The notes under the pieces: model-generated | Database searches by the model: none | Told to the model about the DNA's origin: nothing | What the model saw: the letters and a program-made list of their open reading frames with translations, nothing else | Position numbers and translations under genes: made by a program | Part shown: positions 44,692 to 53,366 of the stretch, one piece after another | Layout of the letters: the number at the start of each line of letters is the position of its first letter | Position numbering within the stretch: the first letter of the stretch is position 1 | Origin: JARRPM01 sp963792815 | GTDB lineage: Bacteria > Pseudomonadota > Gammaproteobacteria > Pseudomonadales > Halieaceae | Length of the DNA stretch: 64,000 nt | Assembly (NCBI GenBank): GCA_963792815.1 | Contig: CAWBXR010000008.1 | Coordinates: forward strand, 52,963-116,962 | Direction of reading: 5' to 3'

Positions 44692-45942
44692 TCAACCGTC
44701 CCGGAAGGTGGCGTTGACGTCTTTCTGTTCGGCGTACTTGCGCAGCTCATTGCGTCCCACAACCATGCGGTGCACTTCGTCGGGGCCGTCCGCCAGACGC
44801 AGGGTGCGCTGGGCCATGTACATGCCTGCCAGCGGGGTGTCCTGGGAAACACCGAGCGCACCGAACATCTGGATCGCCTGGTCGACGATCCGGATAGACA
44901 CGTTGGGCACCACAGTCTTGATCATGGATATCCAGACTCGCGCTTCCTTGGGGTCGACGTTGTCCATCATCCAGGCAGTTTTCAGGGTCAGCAGGCGGGC
45001 CTGTTCGATGTCCATCCTGGCCTGGGCGACGATATCGATATTCCCGCCCAGGCGCGCCAGTGGCTTGCCAAAGGCGGTGCGTGAAACGGCGCGCTGGCAC
45101 AACAGCTGCAGCGCTTTCTCCGCCGCGCCGATGGCGCGCATGCAGTGGTGGATACGGCCAGGCCCGAGGCGGCCCTGGGATATTTCAAACCCCCGGCCGG
45201 CGCCCAGGATGATGTTGTCCTTCGGCACCCGCACATTGGTAAATTTCTGGTGCATATGGCCGTGGGGCGCATCGTCCATGGAAAACACGTTCATGGGCCG
45301 CAGGTTCTCAAACCCGGGGGCGTCGGTGGGCACAAGGATCTGCGACTGCTGCAGGTGCTTGGGTGCCTCGGGGTCCGTCTTCACCATGACGATCATGATC
45401 TTGCAGCGGGGGTCGCCGGCACCGGAGACATAATGCTTCTCGCCGTTGATGACCCACTCATCCCCCTCCAGTACCGCGGAGGTACAGATGTTGGTGGCGT
45501 CCGAGGACGCAACACCGGGCTCGGTCATGGCATAGGCGGAGCGGATCTCGCCTTTCATCAGGGGCTCCAGCCACTGCTTTTTCTGGGCTTCGCTACCGTA
45601 CTTGTGCAGCACCTCCATATTGCCGGTATCCGGGGCGGCGCAATTGAACACCTCGGCTGCGATATGGGACTTGCCCATTTCCTCCGCAAGGTAGGCGTAC
45701 TCGACAGTGTTGAGGCCGGAACCCGCATCACCATCGGTCAGGAAAAAGTTCCACAGGCCACGCGAACGCGCCTTCTCCTTGAGTGCCTCCATGATTTCAA
45801 TCTGGCGCGCGGTAAACTGCCAGCGGTCCCCGACGGCTATTTCACTCAGGTATTCGTGCTCTACCGGCGCGATCTCCTGCTCCATGAAGTTTCTGACGTC
45901 GGCCAGTATCGGGGCTATTTTTGCGCTGATTCCTAGATCCAT
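44692..45942 (-). CDS. Acyl-CoA dehydrogenase, ACAD10/11-like
   Basis: 416 residues. It has the FAD/acyl-CoA regions YAMTEPGVASSDATNI and YVSGAGDPRCKIMIVMVKTD, and the C-terminal segment TLRLADGPDEVHRMVVGRNELRKYAEQ. DGPDEVHR replaces the usual YEGT and is typical of the ACAD10/11 subgroup, in which an Asp serves as catalytic base. It oxidises acyl-CoA to enoyl-CoA; substrate length is unknown. It lies between the ligase and MaoC genes. Confidence 0.93.
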   Translation of the reverse strand: MDLGISAKIAPILADVRNFMEQEIAPVEHEYLSEIAVGDRWQFTARQIEIMEALKEKARSRGLWNFFLTDGDAGSGLNTVEYAYLAEEMGKSHIAAEVFNCAAPDTGNMEVLHKYGSEAQKKQWLEPLMKGEIRSAYAMTEPGVASSDATNICTSAVLEGDEWVINGEKHYVSGAGDPRCKIMIVMVKTDPEAPKHLQQSQILVPTDAPGFENLRPMNVFSMDDAPHGHMHQKFTNVRVPKDNIILGAGRGFEISQGRLGPGRIHHCMRAIGAAEKALQLLCQRAVSRTAFGKPLARLGGNIDIVAQARMDIEQARLLTLKTAWMMDNVDPKEARVWISMIKTVVPNVSIRIVDQAIQMFGALGVSQDTPLAGMYMAQRTLRLADGPDEVHRMVVGRNELRKYAEQKDVNATFRDG

Positions 45943-45995
45943 CCTGCTCTCCCTCTTTGTTCGTTGGTAAGCGTTAATCGTGTATTGCTTTGTTG

Positions 45996-47702
45996 CTACT
46001 TTGCGCCCGCCAGTTCGGCGGCGTAATCGGCTTTCAGCTGGCGTTTGAAGATCTTGCCCGAGGCAATGCGCGGCAGCGCCTCACTGCGAAACCATACGTG
46101 GACAGGCAATTTAAAACTCGCCAGGTGCCCGGCGAGATACTCGCGCAGCGCTTCGGCCGTCATCTGCGCTCCCTCGCGCAACACTATCGCGGCGCCCACG
46201 ATCTCACCCAGGCGCTCGTCGGGCAAACCAAAAACTGCCGCCTCGGCCACATCCGGGTGACTGTAGATGGCCGCCTCCACCTCGATGCAGCTGATGTTCT
46301 CGCCGCCGCGAATAATAATTTCCTTGATCCGGTCGACGATATAGACGAAGCCGTCGTCGTCCATGTAACCGACGTCACCGGTGTGGAACCAGCCGTCGAC
46401 AAATGCCTCGGCGGTAGCATCGGGCTTGTTCCAGTAGCCGACCACGTTTGCCGGCGACTTGATACAGACCTCGCCGCGCTCGCCGGTAGCCAGGGGCTTG
46501 CCGTCCTCACCGGTGATCCTGAAGTCGGTTACCGCCGGCACCACCCGGCCCGTGCTGCGCGGGTTGGCAACATAAAAGGCGCCGGCGTTCACCGCCCCCA
46601 GTGCATTGGTCTCGGTCAGACCGTATCCGATACCGGGGGAGGCACGCTTGAAAGTGGAACTGATCTTGTTCACCTGGTCGGGAGGACGTGCCGCTCCGCC
46701 CGCCATGATCTCCGCGAGGGAGGAGATATCGCGGTCGGAACTCGCAGCGGCTGCCTGCAACTCGGCGGACATGGTGGGCACGCCGTTAAACCAGGTGATT
46801 CGCTCCTGCTCGATCAGCCGCAATGCCTCCTGCGGATCCCATTTGTGCATGATCACGAGCTTGCGCCCGATCATGACCGACAGCATGAACGCCGAGTGGC
46901 TGGCGGTACAATGGAACAGTGGAATGGTAAGCAGGCCGGCCGGGGGATACTTGTCCACGGGCGCATCACTGCCGGCGACTATCTTGGTGGCGACCCCCAT
47001 CAGCATCCAGCTGTACAGCGCCGACAGTATGCCGCGGTGGGACGACAGGGCTCCCTTGGGGTGTCCCGTCGACCCGGAGGTGTACATGATGGTGGCGTAG
47101 TCGTCCGGCGCCACATCGACTGCGGGCATCGCCTGCCCGGCAAATTCCGCAAGCAGGTCCGCGAAGGGGGTGTGCTCGATATCGAGCCCGGAGCAATCGT
47201 CGACCGAGATGATCTGCAGCCCGTGGCGCTCGGCGATAGGCATAAGACGCTCTATCCTGGCGCGATCGGCCACGACCACCCTGGCGCCGCTGTCCTCGAA
47301 GCCGTAGTCCAGCTCCTCGGTGGTCCACCAGGCGTTCATTGGCACCGCCACGGCGCCGATGGACGTCGCCGCGACAAACGCCATCATCCACTGGGGATTG
47401 TTGCGGCTGAGAATAGCGACCCGGTCACCCTTGGCCACGCCGTAGCGGCCCACCAGGGCGGCGGCGAACTCGGCACTGTGGCTGTAGCCCTGGGCGTAGG
47501 TATAACGCTCCTGTTGATAGAGGGCAAAATCCTTGTCCCCATGGCGCTGCATATTCAGGAAATACTGGCCCAGGTTAGCCGGCATGGCCGTGTAGTTGCG
47601 GTACTCGACCCCGCCGATGCGGACAGCGTCCAGGGCAAAGGGCTGCCCCGGCGCGGTCAGTCCGGCCACTGTCTCATCAAACTTGCGGACTTCGCTGTTC
47701 AT
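45996..47702 (-). CDS. Acyl-CoA ligase (AMP-binding family)
   Basis: 568 residues. AMP-binding signature YTSGSTGHPKGALSSH, the A5 motif GYGLTETNALG, A7 GWFHTGDVGYMDDDGFVYIVDRIKE, A8 RGGENISCIEVEAAI and A10 Lys in PRIASGKIFKRQL. It activates a carboxylic acid as CoA thioester with ATP and supplies the operon. The variant GENIS and the long N-terminus suggest a non-classical fatty-acid or cyclic-acid substrate, but specificity is not predictable. Confidence 0.93.
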   Translation of the reverse strand: MNSEVRKFDETVAGLTAPGQPFALDAVRIGGVEYRNYTAMPANLGQYFLNMQRHGDKDFALYQQERYTYAQGYSHSAEFAAALVGRYGVAKGDRVAILSRNNPQWMMAFVAATSIGAVAVPMNAWWTTEELDYGFEDSGARVVVADRARIERLMPIAERHGLQIISVDDCSGLDIEHTPFADLLAEFAGQAMPAVDVAPDDYATIMYTSGSTGHPKGALSSHRGILSALYSWMLMGVATKIVAGSDAPVDKYPPAGLLTIPLFHCTASHSAFMLSVMIGRKLVIMHKWDPQEALRLIEQERITWFNGVPTMSAELQAAAASSDRDISSLAEIMAGGAARPPDQVNKISSTFKRASPGIGYGLTETNALGAVNAGAFYVANPRSTGRVVPAVTDFRITGEDGKPLATGERGEVCIKSPANVVGYWNKPDATAEAFVDGWFHTGDVGYMDDDGFVYIVDRIKEIIIRGGENISCIEVEAAIYSHPDVAEAAVFGLPDERLGEIVGAAIVLREGAQMTAEALREYLAGHLASFKLPVHVWFRSEALPRIASGKIFKRQLKADYAAELAGAK

Positions 47703-47729
47703 TATTTTTTTGTTTGCTCCCTGATCCCT

Positions 47730-48869
47730 CTAGAACCCATTCAGCAGTGCGAAACGGTCCAGGTGATAGTTGTAGTCGCCAAAGGTGTGCTGGGCCACCC
47801 GGGCGCGCTTGATAAAAAAGCCGATATCGTACTCGTCGGTCATGCCGATACCCCCGTGCATCTGGATGGCCTCGTTGGTGGCGCGCTGGGCAACCTCGGA
47901 CAGTTTGGCCTTGGCGGCACTGGCCATCAGCGCCAGGTCGGGCTCGCCGCTATCCACCGCGTGCAGGGCCTGCAAAACTATGGAACGACCGAGTTCAAGC
48001 TCGGCGAACAGCTCAGCAGCGCGATGCTGCAAGCCCTGGAAAGAACCGATAACCCGGCCGAACTGCTTGCGCTCCTTGAGGTAGGCCACCGTACGCTCAA
48101 AGGCTTCAGCCGACAAGCCCAGCAGCTCCGCGGCCAGGCCGATATTGGCTATGTCCAGGGTCCGGCTCAGGCCGGGCCAGGCCTGGCCCTCGGCGCCCAG
48201 CAGGTTCGCGGCGCTCACCCGTACGTTATCCAGAACCAGGGCACCCACATTGCGCGAATCCACCAGGCTGCGCCTGGCCACGGTGAGGCCGGCAGAACCG
48301 GTGTCCACCAGGAAGGCGCTCAGGCCCTGCTCATCCCCCGCAGCGCCCCCGGTGCGGGCGATCACTATAAATGTCGCCGCCGATGTGGCATCCAGCACCA
48401 TCAGCTTGCTGCCGTTGAGGACAAATTCGTCACCGTCACGGACAGCGCTCGCCACGCTCTGCAGCGGCGCGTGATGACTGCCTTCCTGCAGCGCCAGGGT
48501 GACCAGCAGCTCGCCGGAGGCGATAGCGGGCAGCAGTTGCTGTTTTTGCTGCTCGCTGCCCAGCTCCGCAATCAGGGTAGCGGCCACCAGCACGGTCGAC
48601 TGCAGTGGACTGGCGCTCAGGTTGCGCCCGGCCTGCTCCAGTACGAGGCCGAGGCCGGTATAACCGTAGCCAAGGCCACCAAACTCCTCGGGTATGGCGA
48701 TGCCCGCCCAGCCCATCTGCGCCATCTCGCGCCAGACGTCGCTGGAAAACCCCTGCTCGTTACCGCTGTCGCGCAGTTCGCGCAACTGGGCCATGCTGGC
48801 CTTTTCCGCCAGGAAACCGGCGGCGGCTTCCTTGAGCATTGCCTGCTCTTCATTCAATACCAGTGCCAT
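47730..48869 (-). CDS. Acyl-CoA dehydrogenase-like subunit without the catalytic Glu motif
   Basis: 379 residues. Start MALVLNEEQAMLKEAAAGFL, with GAGGAG upstream. The N-domain is recognisable (AIPEEFGGLGYGYTGLGLVLEQAG), but the FAD/substrate loop is short (LALQEGSHHAPLQSVAS) and the C-terminus ends FGDYNYHLDRFALLNGF with no YEGT-type Glu. This is the pattern of the non-catalytic partner in alpha2beta2 acyl-CoA dehydrogenases. The catalytic-type partner is encoded 28 bp upstream, on the same strand. Confidence 0.9.
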   Translation of the reverse strand: MALVLNEEQAMLKEAAAGFLAEKASMAQLRELRDSGNEQGFSSDVWREMAQMGWAGIAIPEEFGGLGYGYTGLGLVLEQAGRNLSASPLQSTVLVAATLIAELGSEQQKQQLLPAIASGELLVTLALQEGSHHAPLQSVASAVRDGDEFVLNGSKLMVLDATSAATFIVIARTGGAAGDEQGLSAFLVDTGSAGLTVARRSLVDSRNVGALVLDNVRVSAANLLGAEGQAWPGLSRTLDIANIGLAAELLGLSAEAFERTVAYLKERKQFGRVIGSFQGLQHRAAELFAELELGRSIVLQALHAVDSGEPDLALMASAAKAKLSEVAQRATNEAIQMHGGIGMTDEYDIGFFIKRARVAQHTFGDYNYHLDRFALLNGF

Positions 48870-48897
48870 GATGTGATGCTCCTCGTCAGATCGTCGC

Positions 48898-50079
48898 TTA
48901 CGCGTCCGGCAGGCCAAGCACGCGCTTGGAGATGATGTTCAATTGCACCTCGGAGGTGCCGCCCTCGATGGAGTTGCCCTTGGAGCGCAGCCAGTCGCGA
49001 CTGGCTACCCCGCCCCTGTACTCATCGCCATCCCAGCCCAGGGCCTGTTCGCCCAGGGCCGCCATGTTCAACTCGTTGCGGCGTTTGTTCAGCTCAGTAC
49101 CGTAGTACTTGAAAATGGATGATGCGGCGCCCAGGCCCTGTCCCGCCTTCGCCTCGTCGCCCACCCGGGCCATGGTCGCGCCGAACACCATGGTATCCAG
49201 CTGGTACTGGGCTATAGTCTGGCGCAGCACACCGTTTGCCAGCCGGCCGGAGGCGTCGCTGCCGATGTTTTCCAGTGCCATCTGCCCGACCGATTTTTTC
49301 GCGGCGGCGCCGAAGCCGGAAATCATTTCCCGCTCGTGGGTCAGCAGGTACTTGGCGATGGCCCAGCCTTTGCCCTCTTCGCCGATGAGGTTCGTCTTGT
49401 AAGCCTTCACGTTGTCAAAGAAGGTTTCACAAAACGGCGACGAGCCGCTGATCAGTTTGATCGGGCGGGTGGTGACACCTGGGCTGGCCATGTCGAACAG
49501 GACGAAACTGATGCCCTCGTGCTTGCTGCCGCTGTTGTCCGTACGCACCAGGCAGAATATCCAGTCGGCCTTGTCGGCATAGCTGGTCCAGATTTTCTGG
49601 CCGTTGATCAGGTAGTGGTCGCCCTTGTCCTCCGCCTTGGTGGCGAGGCTGGCAAGGTCAGATCCCGCATTGGGTTCCGAGTACCCCTGGCACCAGCGGA
49701 TCTCCCCGCGGGCGATTTTGGGCAGGTGCTCCAGTTTCTGCTCCTCGGTGCCGAACTGCAGCAGTGCCGGGCCGAGCATGGAGATGCCAAAGCTGTCGAG
49801 GGCGCTACGGGCGGTGATTCTGGCCATCTCCTGTCGAAGTATTTTCACTTCTTCCTTGTCCAGGCCCCCGCCGCCGTATTCTTTCGGCCAGTGGGGTACG
49901 GTCCAGCCCTTCGCCGCCATGCGGTCGCACCAGGTTTTCTGGTCGGGATGGTCGATCTCGGGGTTGCGTCCGCCGTTATAGAGATCGTCGAAGCCTTTGG
50001 CGGGAGTGCGCATGCTGGCGGGGCAGTTCTCTTCCAGCCAGGCGCGTGTCTCCTGGCGGAATTGTTCAAGGTCGCTCAC
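48898..50079 (-). CDS. Acyl-CoA dehydrogenase, catalytic-type subunit
   Basis: 393 residues. It has WCQGYSEPNAGSDLASLATKA, GQKIWTSYADKADWIFCLVRTD, FFDNVKA and the C-terminal NSIEGGTSEVQLNIISKRVLGLP, in which the Glu of IEGG is the likely catalytic base. The N-terminus SDLEQFRQETRAWLEENCP resembles subunits of steroid/branched side-chain dehydrogenases. Start GTG with GAGG upstream. It is the first gene of the acyl-CoA operon and pairs with the next gene. Confidence 0.92.
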   Translation of the reverse strand: MSDLEQFRQETRAWLEENCPASMRTPAKGFDDLYNGGRNPEIDHPDQKTWCDRMAAKGWTVPHWPKEYGGGGLDKEEVKILRQEMARITARSALDSFGISMLGPALLQFGTEEQKLEHLPKIARGEIRWCQGYSEPNAGSDLASLATKAEDKGDHYLINGQKIWTSYADKADWIFCLVRTDNSGSKHEGISFVLFDMASPGVTTRPIKLISGSSPFCETFFDNVKAYKTNLIGEEGKGWAIAKYLLTHEREMISGFGAAAKKSVGQMALENIGSDASGRLANGVLRQTIAQYQLDTMVFGATMARVGDEAKAGQGLGAASSIFKYYGTELNKRRNELNMAALGEQALGWDGDEYRGGVASRDWLRSKGNSIEGGTSEVQLNIISKRVLGLPDA

Positions 50080-50144
50080 GGGATTGCCTCTTTGTGTATT
50101 GCGGGATCACCACTGCCTGACCGGGGTCGGCGATTTGGCTCCTC

Positions 50145-50210
50145 ATTATAGACACGGGCCAGACGCACTGCGGTCCAGCCCAAAAACCGGGTTTGAACAT
50201 ACAGTATGTT
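50145..50210 (-). promoter_or_regulatory. Putative promoter and operator of the acyl-CoA operon
   Basis: A perfect TATAAT (plus 50145-50150) lies about 65 bp upstream of the first acyl-CoA dehydrogenase on the minus strand, with a poor -35. About 45 bp further upstream is the exact 15-bp palindrome AACATACAGTATGTT (50196-50210), of the size bound by TetR-type regulators. No regulator gene is adjacent. Confidence 0.45.
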
Positions 50211-50275
50211 TTGCTTTCGCTCAAGTATCTTCTGGCGGACTTCGCAAGGCGGGAGCATTTTGGGGTTTTGCTTGC

Positions 50276-50470
50276 GAGGGCGGGCACGGCTGGGAGAAGC
50301 CCCCTCGAAAAGGCCGCAGCTCCGCAAACAAAAGTGGCTGCTGCGGAACTCGACAAAAATTGCTGCGCAATTTTCTGGACTCGAACAGTCCTCGCAGAAA
50401 GCCCCACTTTTGTTTGCTACGCTAAGCGCGGCCTGATTTTTTCGAGGGGGCTTCTCCCAGCCGCGCCCTC
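50276..50470. repeat. Giant palindromic element A (about 195 bp)
   Basis: Left arm 50276-50350 and right arm 50391-50470 are imperfect reverse complements. A near-perfect outer block runs from GGCTGGGAGAAGCCCCCTCG on the left to its complement ending at 50462, then a G+C-rich block, then GCAAACAAAAGTGG against CCACTTTTGTTTGC. At the centre AAAATTGC-TGC-GCAATTTT (50356-50374) closes the structure. The whole region can fold as one long hairpin or cruciform. It carries no believable gene. Confidence 0.85.
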
Positions 50471-50600
50471 AGATCGCGCTGTTCCAATCTGGGACAGATC
50501 CGCGATCGACGTTGGGATTGCCATCTTGACTGAATCTCCGGCAGATACGATTTCCAAATCCGTCACGGTCCGTTTTCACCTGTGTTGATAGAGCTATCAG

Positions 50601-50749
50601 CGGCGGAGAGCGGGGGTTGCCTCGCGGAACGTAAAAGGCGCACGCCGAGGGAGCGGCGGGAGACCAGCGCAGCGCTTTGGGCTCCCAACCGAGTGAGGGA
50701 AGCCCGGAGGGCCGCAGCCGTGGAGCGAGGCAACCCCCGCTCTCCGCCG
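50601..50749. repeat. Giant palindromic element B (149 bp)
   Basis: Perfect 24-bp inverted arms at 50601-50624 (starting CGGCGGAGAGCGGGGG) and 50726-50749 enclose about 100 bp with further weaker self-complementarity, including AGCGC-A-GCGCT at 50666-50676 near the centre. It lies 130 bp from element A, next to the 3' end of a TonB-dependent receptor gene, and has no coding potential that I can defend. Confidence 0.85.
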
Positions 50750-50825
50750 CGAACGGAGCAGCACATAGCCAGCAAATACAGGGCAACCCAACATCCACAT
50801 CGGCCTGGAATGCAGCAACCGCCTT

Positions 50826-50850
50826 ACCAGGCACCGAGACGATGCCTGGT
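50826..50850 (-). terminator. Hairpin after the TonB-dependent receptor gene
   Basis: ACCAGGCA (50826-50833) and TGCCTGGT (50843-50850) form an 8-bp stem 10 bp after the receptor stop on the minus strand. No T-run follows. Confidence 0.5.
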
Positions 50851-50859
50851 CTGGCGCTA

Positions 50860-53157
50860 TCAGAGCTCCAGGATCAGTTCCGCGCCGTAGGTGCGCGGCT
50901 GCAGGTAGGTGGATGCCGTGGTACCGATCAGGTAATTGGCATCATCCCGGTTGGCCAGGTTCTTGCCCCAGAGGGCGAACTGCCAGTTGGCGCCGAACAT
51001 ATTCACGTCGGCGAGACTGACCCGACCGTTGAGCAGGCCGAAGCTGCCGACCTCCACCTTGCCGAACTCGGTATTGGCCAACGCCAGCTGGCTGTCCTGC
51101 CAGGAGTAATCCAGGTGAAACTGGACCTCCCCGACACTGACCGGCAGGCTGTAGTCGGTGCTGATGGCGAAGGCATGCTCGGGCGACCACACCAGTTCCG
51201 TGGTGTCGCTCCGGTCGGAGCCATCGGGGAATATGGCGTCGTTGATGGAGTAGTCCAGGTAGGCGTAGTTGAAGCTCACCAGGAAACGGTCGGTTATCGC
51301 CGCTTGCAGATCGAGCTCGACGCCGTATATGTCAGCGTTACCCGAGTTGAATACCTCCACAAACTGCGGGCTGTTCACCGGGTCGGGGAGGTAGTCGAGG
51401 ATGATGTCGTCGACTTCCATATAGAAGGCGGCTGCGTTGAGGCGCAGGTGGTTGTCCATCAGCTCGGACTTCCAGCCCAGTTCGTAGGAGGTCACCGTCT
51501 CCTGGTCGAAGGCCTGGTCAAAATCCAGCCCGTTGCGACTGGATCCGCCGGAACGGAAGCCGGTGGCCACCTTGGCGTAGGTGGATATGTTGTCGGACCA
51601 GCTATAGTCCACCACGGCCGTGTAATCGACCTTGTCCTTGTCGGAGCTGGACGCGCCGGGCCCGAAACTGTTCCAGGCAAGGCCGTCGTTGATGCGCTTG
51701 GCGTCGCGCTTGTCATCGGTGTAGCGCAGCCCCAGGGTCAGGTCCAGCCGATCTTCCAGCATATTGGGGGTCCAGGTGGCCTGGCCGAAGCCCGCCCAGG
51801 ACTCGATATCCGTTTTTACCGTGTACTCACCCAGGTAAAGCGGGTAGAACGCGGTGAAATCACTGCAGAATGGATCGGAGGTAGACCCGTCGCTGCAGGG
51901 CGTGGGTGGGAAGTTGGTCAGGTCCAGGGCGATGATGCCGGTCTGGTCCACCGTGGCGCGGTCCAGGTATTGCCGCTCGGACTGGTCGCCATTCTCGTCG
52001 TAGTAGTAAAGCCCGGCGACGTAGCTGAGCCGTTCTGCGCTGCCAAGCAGCTGCAATTCCTGGGAAAACTGGTCGTCATCGGTGGCGGTGTAGACCTCCA
52101 GTGAACCGGTGTCGCCGAAGGCCTGGGTAAAGTTCTGGGAGGCCTCATCGTCCAGGTTACGGTAGCCGGTGATCGATTTCAGTGACAGGTGGTCATTGAT
52201 CTCGTAACTGATGGTGAGGTTATGCCCCTCCACTTTCGTTTCTGTATCCGGCAGGTAATAGGCGAACTTGCCGCCCCCGGTAGGCGTACGGGTTTCTTTC
52301 AGGCGGCTGGTGAAGCTGTCGGTGATGGGTTGGAAGGCCGGGCTGAGACCACCCACCGGGCCGCCGTACTGGAAATACCCGGGAGCGGTGGTCATATCGG
52401 AGTAATCAAAGCTGTAGTCGACCAGCAGCTTCTCGATGCCGTCATAGCGCAGGGCCACCCGGTAGCCCTGGTTTTCCTTCTTGTAGAAATCCGTGTAGTC
52501 CAGCCCGGGTATCTGGTTGGGGCCGCTGTTGTCCACCCAGCCATCCCGATCGGACAGCGCCGCGGTCAGCTTGGCGCTGAAACCGGCCACGCTGGGCAGG
52601 TTCAGGTGACTGGTGGAGCGCCAGCTGTCGAAGTTGCCAGCCCCCAGGGTCTGTTTGAAGCCCAGCTCACCCGTGGGCTTGGCGTTGATGAAGTTGATCG
52701 CACCGGCGGTGCTGTTGCGGCCGTAAAGCGTACCCTGGGGGCCCCGCAGGATCTCCACCCGCTCCAGCTCTGACAGGTCCGCCAGCAGTCCGCTGGAGCG
52801 AGCCGCATAGACGCCGTCATAGTAAAGGCCCACCGTGGGGTCTTTGGTGATCACGACCGAGTCGGCGTTGCCGATACCTCGGATAAACAGCGCCAGGTTG
52901 TTGCTGGATGTGGGATAAGACGGCATCTGCAGGCTGGGGGACGCCATTCCAAGGTCCTGGGCGTCTATCAGGCGCATGGACTCGATCGCCTGGGCGTCGT
53001 ACGCATATATGGATATGGGTATGTCCTGCAGCGACTCTGTACGCTTTTGTGCAGTGACTATCACTTCTTCCAGTTGCGCGACAGCGTTACCGGCGGCCAG
53101 GCCGGAGGCCAACAGCACCGCCACGGGCAGGTTTTTACGGGTGAGTATTCCAGGCAT
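50860..53157 (-). CDS. TonB-dependent outer-membrane receptor
   Basis: 765 residues. Start MPGILTRKNLPVAVLLASG with GGAG upstream. It has a signal peptide (residues 1-27, ending AVAQ), the plug (LEEVIVTAQKRTESLQDIPISI, which also serves as a TonB-box-like start; RGPQGTLYGRNSTAGAINFI) and a 22-strand barrel ending in YGAELILEL. This is the large proteobacterial class (EVIVTAQKR type) often found beside catabolic genes for lipophilic or plant/steroid compounds rather than siderophores. Proximity to the acyl-CoA operon suggests uptake of its substrate; this is inference. Confidence 0.92.
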   Translation of the reverse strand: MPGILTRKNLPVAVLLASGLAAGNAVAQLEEVIVTAQKRTESLQDIPISIYAYDAQAIESMRLIDAQDLGMASPSLQMPSYPTSSNNLALFIRGIGNADSVVITKDPTVGLYYDGVYAARSSGLLADLSELERVEILRGPQGTLYGRNSTAGAINFINAKPTGELGFKQTLGAGNFDSWRSTSHLNLPSVAGFSAKLTAALSDRDGWVDNSGPNQIPGLDYTDFYKKENQGYRVALRYDGIEKLLVDYSFDYSDMTTAPGYFQYGGPVGGLSPAFQPITDSFTSRLKETRTPTGGGKFAYYLPDTETKVEGHNLTISYEINDHLSLKSITGYRNLDDEASQNFTQAFGDTGSLEVYTATDDDQFSQELQLLGSAERLSYVAGLYYYDENGDQSERQYLDRATVDQTGIIALDLTNFPPTPCSDGSTSDPFCSDFTAFYPLYLGEYTVKTDIESWAGFGQATWTPNMLEDRLDLTLGLRYTDDKRDAKRINDGLAWNSFGPGASSSDKDKVDYTAVVDYSWSDNISTYAKVATGFRSGGSSRNGLDFDQAFDQETVTSYELGWKSELMDNHLRLNAAAFYMEVDDIILDYLPDPVNSPQFVEVFNSGNADIYGVELDLQAAITDRFLVSFNYAYLDYSINDAIFPDGSDRSDTTELVWSPEHAFAISTDYSLPVSVGEVQFHLDYSWQDSQLALANTEFGKVEVGSFGLLNGRVSLADVNMFGANWQFALWGKNLANRDDANYLIGTTASTYLQPRTYGAELILEL

Positions 53158-53267
53158 CGTAGTGCTCCGTTTTATTGTGTTGTTTATGTCCGGGGTGGCT
53201 TGCGGCAAATACCCCCTACGGGACCAGTCCCTGCCTCTAAATATACGAGTTTCGACGCCCGGATAGT

Positions 53268-53282
53268 TGTGAAGTATTCACA
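53268..53282. promoter_or_regulatory. Palindrome between the two divergent TonB receptor genes
   Basis: TGTGAAGTATTCACA is an exact 15-bp palindrome with central base pair. It lies about 110 bp upstream of the minus-strand receptor and 100 bp upstream of the plus-strand one; TATACT at 53325-53330 is a likely -10 for the latter. It resembles a CRP/FNR-type half-site pair but with 5 instead of 6 central bases. Confidence 0.5.
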
Positions 53283-53366
53283 GGCTGCGACAACGTGTCA
53301 CAGGTCATGGCAGAGCAGCCTCTATATACTGCGCCCGTTTTTGCCACAGCCAACCCGGGACACCCC

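Larger units (their letters stand above)
50080..50859. other. 780-bp intergenic region between acyl-CoA operon and TonB receptor
   Basis: It contains, in order, the putative operon promoter and 15-bp palindrome, a small inverted repeat (TCGCAAG/CTTGCGA, about 50241-50278), giant palindromes A and B, a 130-bp spacer without clear content, and a hairpin near the receptor stop. Open frames in all six frames are by-products of the palindromes. Confidence 0.7.

Noticed and set aside
45990..48935. A 981-codon open frame on the plus strand opposite the acyl-CoA ligase and dehydrogenase genes
   Set aside because: It is the antisense shadow of two well-recognised minus-strand enzymes in GC-rich DNA; its sequence has no family features and third-position bias follows the minus-strand genes.
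50196..50760. Several 70-130-codon open frames within the 780-bp gap
   Set aside because: They appear in several frames on both strands across the palindromes, have no ribosome-binding sites and mirror each other because of the inverted repeats.
53268..53282. Calling TGTGAAGTATTCACA a CRP site
   Set aside because: CRP dyads have 6 central bases between TGTGA and TCACA; here there are 5, so only a generic palindrome is annotated.
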